Positions 38,401 through 53,200 of a stretch of 64,000 nucleotides of DNA are shown here, in pieces (the stretch's first letter is position 1; the number at the start of each line of letters is the position of its first letter). Both the position numbers and the translations under genes were made by a program. The stretch spans positions 62,001-126,000 of the forward strand of contig QLIY01000209.1 in the NCBI GenBank assembly GCA_003260075.1. Direction: 5' to 3'. Source of the stretch: Phallusia mammillata (taxonomy: Eukaryota; Chordata; Ascidiacea; Phlebobranchia; Ascidiidae). The notes below the pieces were generated by a model. That model was not told where the DNA came from. It did not search any database and saw only the letters and a program-made list of their open reading frames with translations.

Positions 38401-40783
38401 TGGTAATAAGCCGTTTTAATCCAATGACCGCGCATAACTTGGGCGGTGATCGATCCTGACTCGCAACAAGCCGAAGCGGAGCTTTGGTGTGCAAAGGTGA
38501 CGCGAAACTGGCAGGTCTCGGACGCAAACGTGCAGTGAAGATGCGACTTAACGTGTGTCACATTTCTCCCCTCGAGGGGCGACCACATGCGTCATAAACA
38601 GCGGCAGATGGCAGTCAGGAAATTTCAATGACGGCGGCTTTTTTCACTTGTTGCCGAACACCAACGATGGCGGGTGGGCGATAGAAAGTTTACAAAGGTT
38701 GCAGCAAAAGCAAAGCGGCATCTGCCAGACGGGCGAAAGCTGAGAAGGGCAAACAAGTCGGACGGACGATAAAAGTTTGCTGATAAAAACTTTCGGCGGC
38801 GTTATAAAGGTGGTAATTTCGGCGCACAAGCACGTCTAATCTGGGTTCCGCATAATGCTGCAGCGCGATTTCGTCGGAAGCGGCCGCAAACCACTTGTCC
38901 TGCCAACGCTATTCGGTAAAAACCTGCCATGTCTGATTTTGCCACAAACAGCGCAAGTAATGACCACCTGATTCCACCCAGAGAATATAAGACAGACAAA
39001 CTTAAAATTGACATGCAGATCTCTGTCACGAGTGGAAGATAAGGCTTGTTTTTGGGTCGGGCTAATAATTGGTTAGGGATTAGTATCGCCATGACACTTT
39101 CGTTCATTGTGACACCAACAATGCGGACCCCACATACTTGTGGGAACCGACTCTATGCGATTAGGAATGTCGCCACCACGATTGAAAAATATCCAGCCGT
39201 GACACATATAAAAGCTGCACTGTGCGAGCCTTTCAAAACGTGTTCACAAGCTATTTCAGACGGTGACGTCACTGCATAAAGTGCTGTAGGAATGTGACCC
39301 GCCGATCGGTTGAACCGAGGCAACAGTGCAACCCGCTCTTATGGCGTGTAAAGCCGCAGCTTCGGTTGGCCCAATTTCGCAAGGAATCTTCCGGTTACGT
39401 CGTGGGAGAGACCACGAAAATGGCGAACTCGTGCCCCCAAGATAGGATGTGAATTGTTTGTTGTCGCTTTGTATCATTACAAAATCAAATTCTGCAAAAC
39501 GCAATGCTTTCTTACCAGGAGTTCTTCTTGGCGCACGGAGTTATCGGTATATATGACTAACTTTTCGGTGGTCAGTGGAAGTGTCTCCTTCACCTTTATA
39601 ATAAACATAATCGTGTCACAATCTCTACGTTCGTAAATCTCTAAACAACGACAGCATACCTTTGAAGCAACAAGCATACATGTAGAACCGAGCGATTGCA
39701 GTTCAGTCCGTCTGATTGGCTGCACACTCAAGAAACGGTCGAGGTAGTTCATGGAAAGTGGAAATACGTCCTCCTCGCAACGCTGTTCTTCACAAACCTG
39801 GAAAAACCAAACCGGTTAAAAGTTGCTACAAACAAAACAAACGTCCGGGCCGATGTAGCTGAAGTATATATCACAGTCATCCCGCGATCGCCAGCCTGTG
39901 GTGCAGCGCCACCATGTGGCCGTGACCGAACACGTGGCTCGGCGACGTGCCGTCTGCACAACACCACCATCACCGGTGTCTTTCGGTCGTATGTTCACTG
40001 CCAAGGTATTTCGCTCTACGAAAAGTTTAACAAGAAAATGTACTTTCCATGTCAAGCAATAAAAGATTTCTCCTAGAAGTTGATTGTTTAACATTCGAGT
40101 CTATATATTTCTCACGCCGCCCAACAAAAAACAAAACGGTTTTTCAAATTCCAATAACCGCACTTGAAAATAGGGTCAAAGTGGAACACCAAAAACAAAT
40201 CCTGCCCACACCTATTTTGAGCTAGCAACGCGCATAATACTGTCTTTTGACTCACAATAGACATCAATAGACAAAAAGGAATGCAGTTTGCAGTGCTTTT
40301 GAAAGCATATTTTTATTGCCTTTTGGAAAATTAATGCTATGCGCCCAAACCACATTTAAGGTCGTCACCCTTGTGGAATGTTAATGACATTTTTGTGAAT
40401 CAAACTGCGCAGTTCGCTTGCCGCAGGCCGGAAGCTTAGGGTAGTTACTTATTAACTGGAGCATACGATTGATGGTGGTTACCAAACGATTCGGTTTAGA
40501 AGCGCTTGTGCCAAAACCGACTTTTTGACCCACTTAAACATCTTGCAATTCTCGGCAAGCATGAAGTACAAGGACCTACCTGCATCATCCATGTTGCAAC
40601 GATTTTTCTCATGTAGGGTTTAACATCTGCTTGTACGCAGTCAAAGTACGTCGTCGACACCAAATAATTTTCTTCAAGCTTCAGTAGATTCTGTAAAACT
40701 CGCCGATCCTTCAGCAAAGTGGGGTCTTGTTTGGCTCGTAACACACGCTCGCCTACACAAATCTCAGGGCAAGCAAGACTCAT
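23472..40783 (-). CDS. CCND: Cyclin D, G1 cyclin, 6 exons over 17 kb, 319 aa
   Basis: Minus-strand exons in order: 40580-40783, 39660-39797, 39516-39593, 36704-36866, 33042-33187, 23472-23702. All phases close. Residues 3-7 are LACPE, an LxCxE retinoblastoma-binding motif at the usual N-terminal place. The N-terminal cyclin box has [10 protein letters not shown] (K60 is the CDK-contact lysine) and [12 protein letters not shown]. Exon 3 gives the [19 protein letters not shown] segment, and exons 4-5 the second cyclin fold ([39 protein letters not shown]). The C-terminus ends [10 protein letters not shown], with T311-P312 matching the phosphodegron threonine of vertebrate cyclin D1 (T286). It activates CDK4/6 to phosphorylate RB in G1. 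Introns of about 0.8, 0.07, 2.6, 3.5 and 9.3 kb are far longer than in neighbouring genes. Confidence 0.96.
23703..33041 (-). other. Cyclin D intron 5, 9.3 kb, CpG-rich, non-coding
   Basis: The largest intron in the window. Many open frames of 60-130 codons occur on both strands, but none has splice-consistent, protein-like sequence. They reflect the raised GC content, which lowers stop frequency. It contains the G10-spaced duplication at 31120-31315 and a perfect 7-bp hairpin (CCCACGG/CCGTGGG, 27064-27084 region). The length and composition would suit cis-regulatory DNA, but no element can be named. Confidence 0.7.
31120..31315 (+). repeat. Tandem duplication with G10 spacer in cyclin D intron 5
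   Basis: Copy 1 is 31120-31212, ten G follow (31213-31222), and copy 2 is 31224-31315. Both start CATCAGAAACGGGGCGC and end CACTGACCAAACC. A few differences exist, for example ACAACGTGG against ACAATGTGG. As at the other sites, the G run is present only between the copies. Confidence 0.9.
33188..39515 (-). other. Cyclin D introns 4 and 3 flanking exon 4
   Basis: Two CpG-rich introns (33188-36703 and 36867-39515) around the exon at 36704-36866. Open frames such as the 168-codon minus-strand one at 35128-35634 show no recognisable domain and are judged spurious. Confidence 0.65.
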
Positions 40784-43700
40784 TGCGACACTGTTCTGTA
40801 CAAGTTCCACTGGACAATTGGTGCCCCTCTGGCTGGAACTAAAAACGGTCGAGGAAACTCGCTAATCGACTAATTCCCGGGAAATGAAACCAATCTGGCG
40901 AAGGGATGAAAAATTAGGACAACTTTACAGCAGCCATCACTCCCAATCGCCTAGAACACGCGCTGGAAGACAAGACAGAAGTTTCCACCTTCCTATCCTT
41001 CAGCAGGATTTTTTTGGACGTTTGAGAAAAAGCTACTATGACATCATAATCACCACAGGAGGCCTGTCAAGTACAATCCAGTAACGCCGATAAATCAGAA
41101 ATTATAATGATTGCTTTTATTCAATTTATCGGCAGTCACCTGTGTAAAGCAAGGCTATTATGATTAAGACAGAATTTTCATGCGTGGTTCCAAAAGACGT
41201 ACTAAAACAGCAAATTTACGATAGCATGGTGAAATTGTTGGCGAATACTTTAAACCTGTGATCTCAACAGCAACAAGTCTAGCCTAAGCCAAAGTAGTAA
41301 TTATGGGCGAAAACAAACGGGTAAACTGACATTTTTCGTTGCAATTTAGTCACCAAAAGTTTACAGCAGTCCACCTGTCTGGTGTTTTATGCACATCCAT
41401 ATTCATTATGCGCCAAAAAATACTAGCGCTCAGTTGAACTACAAGGGTGATATTGGCTTCGAGATTTTCATGAACTGATATGTCAAACATGCTAATTCAC
41501 CTAAACAGTAAATGGTGCAGCTGGTTTTAGTCGGATGTAGATAATGGCAAGAAAATTATGTCACTTCATAATAAATTAATGCACGTCGTATTCCAGGCGA
41601 CATATTTCGCAATATTGCGCACCTGCTTATCGGGTAGCAAATGCATTAACTCATATTTGGTTATTTAGTATTTCAATCTACGTGTTTTTGTTTGAGTCGG
41701 CGTAAACTACATTTCAAAGAAACTGACCTAGTTGACAAGTTATTAACTGCAGCAACAACAATACAGAAAAACCACTTCACCTATCTTGTTCTTTTGAAAG
41801 ACCCGTGTTTCTTAGAACAACAATCGATGAAGAATGTGGGGCAAGCCCTCTGGGCAGAAGTCGTTTAGTATTGTCTTTCACAGCCTATGTAGGTGCTAAT
41901 TATGCTACTCCATTTTAGCAAATCTTGTCAAATGACCCTGCTGCGTAATCAATGTCAAATCCCCGGCGATAAAAGTACATAATTATACTAGCTTACAAGC
42001 AAAATGTCCTTCGGGCACTGGTCCACTTCTTAGGTGCGCTACGCGTTTCCCGACCGCACTGGAAACCAATGTTATTTTTTTCGGTAGCTATCCATTTTCC
42101 GCATTATAAGACTGAATCTATGCAAAAATCGTGTAGCCCTCGCCTAACTAACCACGTTTCATAAGTTACGGGCAAGCCTCTTGGCGAACTTCAGTGCGTT
42201 TGTACGTCATTGCCACTAAACTCGCAAAAGTTTTCTTTGCAGCTCAAACCTCTTTTCTCTTCATTCCGCTCTCCGACTGTCTACCAACAAAAAGACAAAA
42301 TACCGGTGCTCATGCTTGGCTGAGATCAGCTGATCGACCTTTTTCTTTTTTTCTCTCTCCCCCTCTCTCCCACCGGGGCGCCGCCGCTCTCCACACTTTT
42401 TCTCACTCTCAACGAATTTGCAGACACGTTTTCGTTGTAGGTCGTTCACGCAAGTCCGACTAAAATCAAGACACGAGCTATAACCCTATCATCGCATAGA
42501 CATGTCAGCCCTGTTTTTTGAAAATAAAGTACCAGTAAACATGTTTATAACACAGAGTTCGTCCACGATAGAACAAAGCAAGCTATATCGCACGATGTTT
42601 CGTTTCTATTTCGAGTATGTGCCGACGTTAATTAGTAGATGATGTCTTTTCAACTGAGATAAGGTCGGGAGACGTGTTTAAACTACATGTTGAAATATAC
42701 CTATCCGCCTGCTAAGTTAAATATAAAACGCATTGCTGCGGGCATTGGGCGACACAGTGGCGCTGCACCATTTTTAGTGGCGACAGCATAACGCATGCTG
42801 ATTTCGTGTCCTGAATTGCGCAACATTGTTTTGTTCTTATTAAATAGGACAAAAACGTGTGCTAGCCATTGCGTGTTTATTTATTTTTTTAAATCTCTGC
42901 CAAAGGCCACGTGCAGCTCTTTTTGTTGTTGCGCGCTCTTTAATCGCTCTTTCAAGAAAGTACCGGGCAATGGCTGCTGTTCCGAAATCCAACAAGCCAA
43001 TTATTGAAAAGCGTCCGGACAATCGGTAGCGAATACACCTTAATTACGTCACATGCTCCCAAATATAAAGTTGCACGCGTTCCGAAGCCCGACTCCTTAT
43101 TGTGTGGAAGTCCAAACATACGCATTATTCTTACTCCTGTTAAAGCTGTTGCATAACCAACATGGATTGTATTTTGTCGTGTTAAAGATTACGACATTAC
43201 TCAAATTATCTCACCGTGCAGAAATGAGAAAGACTATGTTGTGCACTGGCTTATTGGCTATCGTTTCGCGTTTGGCTGACAAAACGGATATGCCCTGGTC
43301 GTTTCGGGTCTCCACTGCGCCGCACGCCCCGAGTTTGGACGCTGCTTGTCATTCGTTCCCAACGGCCTCCCAAAAAGGTCATGAACAGATTTGTGAATGA
43401 ATTTTCGTGAGAAGTGCACTGAATAGCGTGTTGCCCCGGCAAACGAATTTTGTGAATGAACGCGACGTTTGCGTGCGAGCAAGGTTTCCTCATTAGCGAC
43501 AGCGGGCTTCCTTATTCCACATGCTAAACTATGTCGGCGAAGTTTCTCCCCTCTGTGAACTTTGAGGCAAACGTTTGACACAAAACTGTCTTTGATGTGC
43601 CAAACTGTATGTTAGTGCCAATTACTTCCAGAACAACTATCAAGGCAATTACCACTGACAGTGGAACATCTGTGTGTTGCGTATTTGCGGCAATCATTTG

Positions 43701-45189
43701 AGGCTTGAAATTTGTGAATGAAAACATGGACAATCGTATTTAGGCTACATTGGTGCAAGCAAGCCAGGAAATGAATAGAATTGGCGGAGGGAAGGATGAA
43801 CTTCTGAATTGCCGCACGTCATATTTATTTTGGTACAACCAAATGCCTTCTGAAGCTATTCATATAACGACTGTTGGACACTAGATGGAACTAGGTGCTC
43901 GACAAAAATTAACACCAATTTTATACTTTTATACGCGATAAAGGCTACATGTGATTGCATAAAACATGCAAATAACCAACCCCCAAAATAAAAAGTATTC
44001 ATTAGGAAAACATAATCGTTGGTATGAATGTTTTCTAAAGCACTACAATTTATGGCGGAACCAGTTTCAAACATGTTTTTAGGCAAAGCAGAAAAATATA
44101 GAGCTTTGAAAACAAGCAGATAACCTACGAGTCGCTACGACATATTTTACCAAAGGGTGAAAAAACGCTGCACCTACATAAGTTTTATTTATGGCAAGTA
44201 TGTTTTTCTTAACACCTAAAACAGCAGCAATAACTTACATTGCATTTGCACAAAACAAAAGTTCTTTTCTTTTAAAGTTGTAAAATTCATTTCTATGAGC
44301 GCCTAAAAGTTAGAAACGCAATCAAGCATAGCCTTCCATTTTGGTTCTTTATCTAACCAGTGCGTTGGAGTATAAAAAAATTTAATAAGGTATAAATTAA
44401 TAAGGTAATAAAATTAAAAAAACTATGATTACAAACATATAATCTCTTATTTTTTTACTCTTTAATGGAGTACTATTGGTACATTTTAAGTGTTTTAAAT
44501 AGTTGCTTAGGTTGCTACTTAGCGTAATATTCTTTCTACGGATTAAAAAAATCATGCAGCAATGTCTGTATCATTCTTATTGGCAAGAAACAGCAGATTT
44601 GTAATTTTGTTCAACTACAGACGTATTTTTAGAACAAATTGTGGGTTAAACGGTTTAATGCCGACGCTAAACGGTAATACAATTTCTTCGACACAATAAA
44701 TCTAAGCTACTTCAAGCTGGAGATTGTAACTTAATCTATTGTAAATTCAAAAGTGAATTAAACGGCAATTAGTCCAGTTCGCAAAGGGGCATATATTCAA
44801 CAAGACAATTACAGCAGGAAAGACTATACTATATACAACTTTTTACGTTTGACATAAAACATAACACATCACACATGGTGACATCTGACATGTTCACTTA
44901 TGAAAGATGTTATTTTGTTTCTAGATAATGATTTTTAACAAGTGTCATGTCTCAGGTTCATAATTGACTTGTCTACCATGGTTGTAATTGGAATGGAGTA
45001 CTGTATGTTTTTACATTGAAGTTTCAAAAATGTTTTACTAAATCAAGATGAAATGTTTTATTAAATCATCATAATGTTTTGTTCTCAAACAACTGTTTTA
45101 GGAAAATGAAAACCATCCTTTGTTAAGAAAATTGGAGGTCTGAAAATAGAATTAACAAAAGGTTCAAAAACCTCTGAAAATAAAACAAT
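40784..45189. other. Intergenic between the cyclin D and PSMA1 start regions
   Basis: The two genes diverge here, so the interval contains both promoters. The cyclin D-proximal part stays CpG-rich to about 43.7 kb, including a pyrimidine/GC-rich block near 42336-42392. The PSMA1-proximal 1.3 kb is strongly AT-rich. No exon was found. Confidence 0.5.
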
Positions 45190-46780
<1,591 letters not shown>

Positions 46781-46935
46781 AGCAAATATTGATTGCATGC
46801 TGCTAGTTAAGACTTACTTTGAATGAAGGATCTTTGGACCAATCTGATGAAAGATCTATGATCAAAGATTGTTAGATGCTAAAATGTCCCAGAAGTTCAT
46901 TGTCGGCAACCTTTGTGCATTTTGTTGCGCCATTT

Positions 46936-46941
46936 AATAAA
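46936..46941 (+). terminator. Poly(A) signal of PSMA1
   Basis: AATAAA 156 nt downstream of the PSMA1 stop codon, followed by TTT-rich sequence. Confidence 0.75.
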
Positions 46942-47298
46942 TTCAACTGCTTAAAAATTTTCATATTTTATTACTGCAAAGCATACTGATAAATTTGGTA
47001 TATGCAAGCTCCATTGCAGAGTGTGCAGGAAAATTTGAACAAAAGTCTTGCTAGTTATGCTGTTTGAAAAAGTATTTGTCATTTTATTTCAGCTCTAACA
47101 CAAGGAAGTGCTTCTTGCAAAAACACATTATAATGCAGATCCGAATGTAATCTCTGAACTGATGTACATTATATTTTTCTGTACATGCCTTCTCTATAAC
47201 AGGTTGAAACAAAGGTTTGGCAAATAATATTTAGGAGAAGCAGTTGCGGAAAGTTTGTGGGCTCCATCACAAATTAATTTTGGGACTAATGACACAAC

Positions 47299-47304
47299 TT
47301 TATT
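47299..47304 (-). terminator. Poly(A) signal of V-ATPase subunit C
   Basis: TTTATT on the plus strand reads AATAAA on the minus strand, about 270 nt downstream of the stop codon at 47577. Confidence 0.5.
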
Positions 47305-47576
47305 GAGCAAAAGCACATTTTCCTTCAAACTTTTACACAAAACTGTCACCTAACATAACGAAAGGCATATTATGGTATAATCAAGAAAAAGTCGATCAAG
47401 TACACAATTTTGTTTTTGTCAAATAAAACAGAAAAAAATCTGTGCAGAAGTCAGTTTTAATTGTGGCAAACAGAGCTTATAGAACAATCATTCACCAAGA
47501 CATATAGCTGTGTAGAAAGTTTTTCACAAACATGTAAGACATACAAATATTGCACAAGTGGTTTTATAGTAGCTTC

Positions 47577-49458
47577 TCATAAAGAGCGAGTGTCGAAGTC
47601 CAGGACAACTTTGTAAAACACATACGGATAATACTCTTGCATTCCAAGTGAAAGTCCTGGGAGAGCTTCCTCCTGCAAAATTCAATAACTTTTTTTAAAT
47701 ACCTGTTAATAATAAAGCTTAAGTAAATACAACTAAATTCTTACATCAACAGCACTTAAACCAGTGCTGTCAAGATCCCCATAAAGGCTGTTGAGTGTTT
47801 CTCGCAACCTTTTACGTTGTTTCTTCTGAGGTTCCAAAACTGCAGCTTGAAAGTTGACAGGAAGGCCATATCTAATGAGTGATAAACACTCAGTTATCAG
47901 GACGAACCACCCAACACTGGAGTGTTGCAATATGTCAGACATGTTGTGCATGACAAACTCAAAATATTACCATACAACTTGTTCATTACTGAATTTGTTT
48001 TGTTTGGCCCAACACAAAAACTGTACCAAACAATTTTTTATATTATTTTTATTTTCTACATATCATGAAAAATCTAAAATAAATGTTTGTTTATAGTTAA
48101 AACCTTTCATACCTGAGCACCGATTCTACAAACACCCTTAGAGCTTTCACATGCATCCAAGCCACAAAAGCTTCACTAAAATTCACTTTCAGCCATCGAA
48201 GCAGGGGGCCCTAAAATTACAAGCAATTTAGCAAAATTTAAAGTAAAATCACAACGATTTTGTTACCAGCATTTTCTTTTTATCAGAAGCAAGTTTGTTA
48301 AGTTGATCCTTGTCGCTATGCATGTCCTGTTCGCTGTATTGGAAATCACGAACAAAAAACCTGCCAGCATGTAATACATACATGTATATTTGATCGCAGA
48401 GGGTATTGTGACACCACTGGTGATTTCATACATACTTGTTTCTGCCGCAGTTATATTTGAACTCTTCAAATACTTTTCTAAAAATTGTAACAGCAAACAG
48501 CCCATACTCCTCATCTTGGTAAAGTAGTCTAAACATGAAAAGTTGAAAGTAGCACTTCTTTAAAACAGTAAACAGATTAGGTCTTCGGTCTCACCTTGAT
48601 GATCTTGGTGCTACAAATTCGGTAAGAGTTTCATAGTGTTTGTCCCATTCATCAAATTGTGCCACTGGTACAGCTACCAGTATAGTCTGCAAATACTCAG
48701 AATCCAAGATAAAATCATCTTTCTTTACAATTTGTCTTAGATTTCTCAACAGTAAACTTCCGCTGAAAACGAAGATATTAAAGATATTTAACAGAAGAAA
48801 ATTTAATTTTGATAGTGAATTGGTTAAATGTTCCTACGTTGCCTTTCTTTCCATATTCTGCAAATTTGATTTAAGATTATTGTAGGCTTGGGACTTGGTT
48901 CTTAGATCAGCATCAACTTGATTGACCACTTTCGAGATAATTTCAGCAAGGCTCTTCAGAGATTGTTTTACAGGGTATTTGGCCATGTTCCATTGAAAGT
49001 GGTGCATGTAGTTCGGCAATGTCACTAAATAAAATATTTATGGACCAAGGTTAACACAGTCAAACAAACAAAAAGGTAAATTTTTTACAACTTACTATCT
49101 CCAGCTTTCAAGTTGCTTGACAGTTTGTCTTTTTGATCCTCCAAAACATCTCCCATATAGGTTGAAACTTTCCGACAAACACTATTTATAAACAAAGGTA
49201 AAATTCATTTTTTTAATACATATGGGATAAAAAAAAACACGGCACATACCCTTCAGCAAAAATGTCCAATTTACTCAAATCATCAGTAAGACCAATAAGC
49301 GAGTCAAGAGTTCCAACTCTTAATTCAGGAATGTGAAACTTGTAGTTATGGGAGAGATTATTGCCACCACCTTGTCCAATAGTGGCTTTGTGCAATCTTT
49401 CATAGGTTTGCTGAGGTGTTTTGTCACCTGGGGCACTAATAATCCAATATTCTGCCAT
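47577..49458 (-). CDS. ATP6V1C1: V-type proton ATPase subunit C, 9 exons, 385 aa
   Basis: Minus-strand exons: 49250-49458, 49096-49181, 48838-49024, 48595-48762, 48436-48528, 48267-48360, 48113-48210, 47745-47871, 47577-47672. All phases close, giving 385 aa against 382 in human ATP6V1C1. Recognisable blocks are [12 protein letters not shown] at the N-terminus, [26 protein letters not shown], the [14 protein letters not shown]...[20 protein letters not shown] segment, and the [11 protein letters not shown]-terminus. The subunit sits at the interface of the V1 stalk and V0 and is released during reversible disassembly, regulating acidification of endosomes and lysosomes. It is a single gene here, equidistant from the vertebrate C1/C2 pair as far as can be judged by eye. 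Confidence 0.97.
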
Positions 49459-50291
49459 TTTAAACTGTTATATCAGGATCTGTATAATCAATATTACAGC
49501 ATAAAAAGTTTAACAACCCTGTCCCTAAGTAACAAAAACATTAAAGTGAAATGTTGGAAGTTAGAACCACAAGCAAAAAGTCAAACTCAAACCTGGCAAA
49601 TATAACTGATTATAATTAGTACGCCAAAAATATCAGCAGAATACTGTAATAAACCACAAACATTGCAGAGATATGTTTTACTCTTTGACGATTGATTATG
49701 TTTTACAAACTTTTCAGTTGACAATTACTTTTCTTTTTCTGGTAAAGTAAAGTTTGATTGTCAAGACCACTGATTTTGCTAAACTTTGTAAACAAGCATG
49801 TAAAACCTAATTCCGGACCAACAGGACACATTATCGGACTGCCAAGGCAGTAAATGCACATACCTGTCGACCAAGCAATTTCGTATCAGTCAATGTTTTT
49901 ACAATCACGAGTCGTTTATTATGACAAGTTGTTATGATCAAAAGTAACAAAAAAGAAAACACATCGAAATACTGGCAAAATAATAACATAAATTTTGAAA
50001 GAAAATGCTGCGCATTGGATAAAATGCAAACCTTGTGATTGAGGTCAAGTGTCAATTTGTGTCATGGTTCATTAATCAATGTGTTTGTTCAATTTAATAA
50101 AAAAATAATGTGTGTAAAATAACCCGTTTGTGAAAAAAAAATTTTCAAAATTCATTTTAAAGGGTTGTGCGATAATTGGTAGCGCTCACAATTGATCAGA
50201 CTAAAAAAAGTTATGTTCATTTTGTAAAATTAAACTTTTCGTGTGCAATCATCCGGAAACACAATCCGAAACAAGATCGGAAAATGTAAAC
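49459..50291. promoter_or_regulatory. Head-to-head promoter interval of V-ATPase C and DEAF1
   Basis: The two start codons are 833 nt apart and point away from each other, so this AT-rich interval must contain both transcription starts. No TATA box or other core element can be assigned with confidence. Confidence 0.5.
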
Positions 50292-53200
50292 ATGTCCGAC
50301 AAAACCCAAGAAAATCCGAGAACAAACGAAGTTTCTACCGAGAAAGTATCCCAATGTGCATCGGGCAGTTCCATCCAGGTTCGTGCAATTTATGAGCATT
50401 GGCTAAATATATCATGAAACATTGCTCTGGTGAACCCCACCTAAATATAGATATCAAAAACTAAAAATCAATTTGCAGAGCGAGCAATCCACCGAAATTA
50501 CTGTTGTTACAACAAGACAAGATGATTCGGTGTTTGTTTTATCTACTGCGAATGCAAGTGGCCGCCAAACAACATTAACCAATGCAGGTAAAATAACCGG
50601 AACATTTTACATGATTTTAGTTCTGTAACTTTTCTGGAATAAAACTTTAAACCTAATGATAAAAGCTGTTGAGTCTTTGTTTAACTTAAATGACATTATT
50701 TTTAACATTGATCATCATTCAGAAACATCATTCATACTAATTCAAGTTTGCACATAATATAGATAGATTACTGAAAGAATGCACAGGTAATTTTGATCCC
50801 TGTTATCACTGCACATTACCCCAAAAATCCAAACATAAAAAAATCAAAATGTTTACATATAAATGACCAGAAGCACGCAACATATACTTTTTTAATTGGT
50901 AGTTTACTGAAACTTTTAACAACTGTAGATATTGTGCTCATTGTTTTTGTTAAATTTTAGATAAATTGACATTACACTAATTACACTTACATCCATAGTA
51001 ATTACAGTGATTACACTTACAACCCTAAAAATGTGTAAGATGCTACAAAATTTGCACTACTAGACCTTCCACTACATGATATGTCTTCCATCCTTTTACT
51101 ACTACAATTATGCTCATTTGGTTGTATTTTTTGCTAGTTTCATCAAGCTAATTAAATTTTTTTGTTTGTATTGGATCGGATGTTCTTGTTCCAGCACTCC
51201 CTCCAGGGATACAACTTCAGGTATTTTGCAATATTCTACATTTCCAGAACTGACATTACAAAACATGTTTGTGTTGAAAAATGTTTACCTTGTCTTATCC
51301 TCAGGCAATATCAGGTCTTAAAGATGCATCTTTGGGGTACATAATCCCTGATGGTTACAAAAATGGTCCCAATGATGAGGCGGTTCAAATTGTTGGACAG
51401 ACTTCTGTCCCTTCTGCTTCATCAATAAAAACCCTAATTGTTATGACACCTGTAACAAAAGGTGCAAACCTTACACAGGTAGATATTGCACACTGTAAGC
51501 TCCAGCACAAAAGAATATGTTCTGTAAAACGCTTGTTTTAAATGCTGACATGGTTTCAAATGCTGACATGGACACATATTGTTTTTGTCCGTATTTTTTT
51601 TTTCTTTTTTCTGTCTAACGCTGGTTTGTTAAACGCGTTTGGTCAAGAAAGAGTGCTTCAAATTTATTCAAATTTGGACAGATGTTAGTTATTAATCTAA
51701 ACTTGATCCTCCTGAAGTTTGACCCCGAATTACCCAGCGGTTCACCCACAGGCCCCCAAAATGCAAAATTTTTAAAACATGGTTTGTTATATGCGTTTGG
51801 TCAAGAAAGAGTGCTTCAAATTTGTTTAAATTTTGTCAGATGTTAGTTATTAACCAAAATTTGATCCTCCTGAAGTTTGATCCTGAATGACCCAGGGGTT
51901 CACCCACAGGCCCCCAAAACGTAAATTTTTTAATGCTGGTTTGTAACGCGTGTTTGGTAAAGAAAGAGTGCTTCAAATTTTTTCAAATTTAGACATATGT
52001 TAGTTATTAATCCAAACTTGATCCTCCAGAAGTTTGACCCCGAATTACCCAGCGGTTTACCCACAGGCCCCCGAAACGTAAATGTGTCTAACGCTCGTTT
52101 GGTCAAGAAAGACACTGTAGGCAGAAGTCCCAAGAGAGTAACTCACTGGTTTACGATAGCAGGAGGGCTCAGCTTGACGTCGGACAGACGTTTTACGAGA
52201 CGTCGTTTTGGTGATCAGAAATCAGCTGTTTTGCACAGCAATGCTATTTCGTTTTATTAAGTTATCACTCACATTTTCAGTTTTGGCAAAGGTTTCACAC
52301 CTATGACGTGATTTAAACCTAATAAGCGTGCTTCGGTTTCGTATATGTCAAGCAAAACTTGTTAATCAAAATAAAGTTGAAAAATCAAACTTGACATTTT
52401 TGCAAGATAAATGTGTTTTTTTAAATGCTCGTTGTCAGGTTGGCCGCCGCATGACCATGGGTTACTTAAGGTCAACTAGTAGGTATTACTAACACAGTTC
52501 AGAACTTTCTTTCGTCATAACGTAGCGTTTTTTTGGCAATAAATTTAGGAATCAATACTCAAGGCATGTATAAATTAGGTTAAACGGTGTTGTTGAACAG
52601 TAAGGACGGCGTGCTATTGAAAACGGTGTCAATAGGTCAAACAGTCGTTTGGCGTGTGCACCCTGAGAGGTTACTACAGGTCAATGGTTTTGCGAAACAA
52701 AGTTAAATGAAAAACAATTTGTTATGTGTACACTTGTAGCAAATTGCTTTTTAATTTAAAGTGTCTGTAACACAACTGTTACAGCTTTCTAGAAAAAAAT
52801 GTGTTTAAAACCCGACCTTGGACGACAATATCTGGGTCAAAGCAAGAGATTAAATTAAAGTATTTGTTTCGTTCTTTTTTAATGTTTTTGTAATTATATG
52901 ACAATAATAGTGCAAAAAGAATACGAACAAAAAATGTTTATTGTTGGGTTAATGCTTTCTAAAAATTTGTCCTTAAAAATCTAAAAATCACCGCAACATT
53001 TGTTTACCGTAAATCCGCACAAACACGCGTGTGGGGACCCATTAGTTTTTGTTTACAAAAACAATCATATGTGTAGATCAAATGATGTGTATAGTAAATT
53101 GGTAAATATCGTATAGAATATATAAAATGGAAGTATATCAGAAAGCCACCATTCTAGTTTTTTGGCATTTTTTTAAGGTTTCACCCCAAGTTCAACCTTT

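Larger units (their letters stand above)
46781..47576. other. Convergent 3' region of PSMA1 and V-ATPase subunit C
   Basis: Non-coding AT-rich interval carrying both 3' UTRs. Poly(A) signals for each strand are present (46936 plus, 47299 minus). Confidence 0.6.

Noticed and set aside
39696..40076. 126-codon plus-strand frame
   Set aside because: Shadow of cyclin D exon 2 and its intron on the other strand.
19600..43700. Bacterial or vector contamination suggested by the higher GC content
   Set aside because: Six phase-compatible cyclin D exons with GT-AG introns run through it, so it is genuine host DNA.
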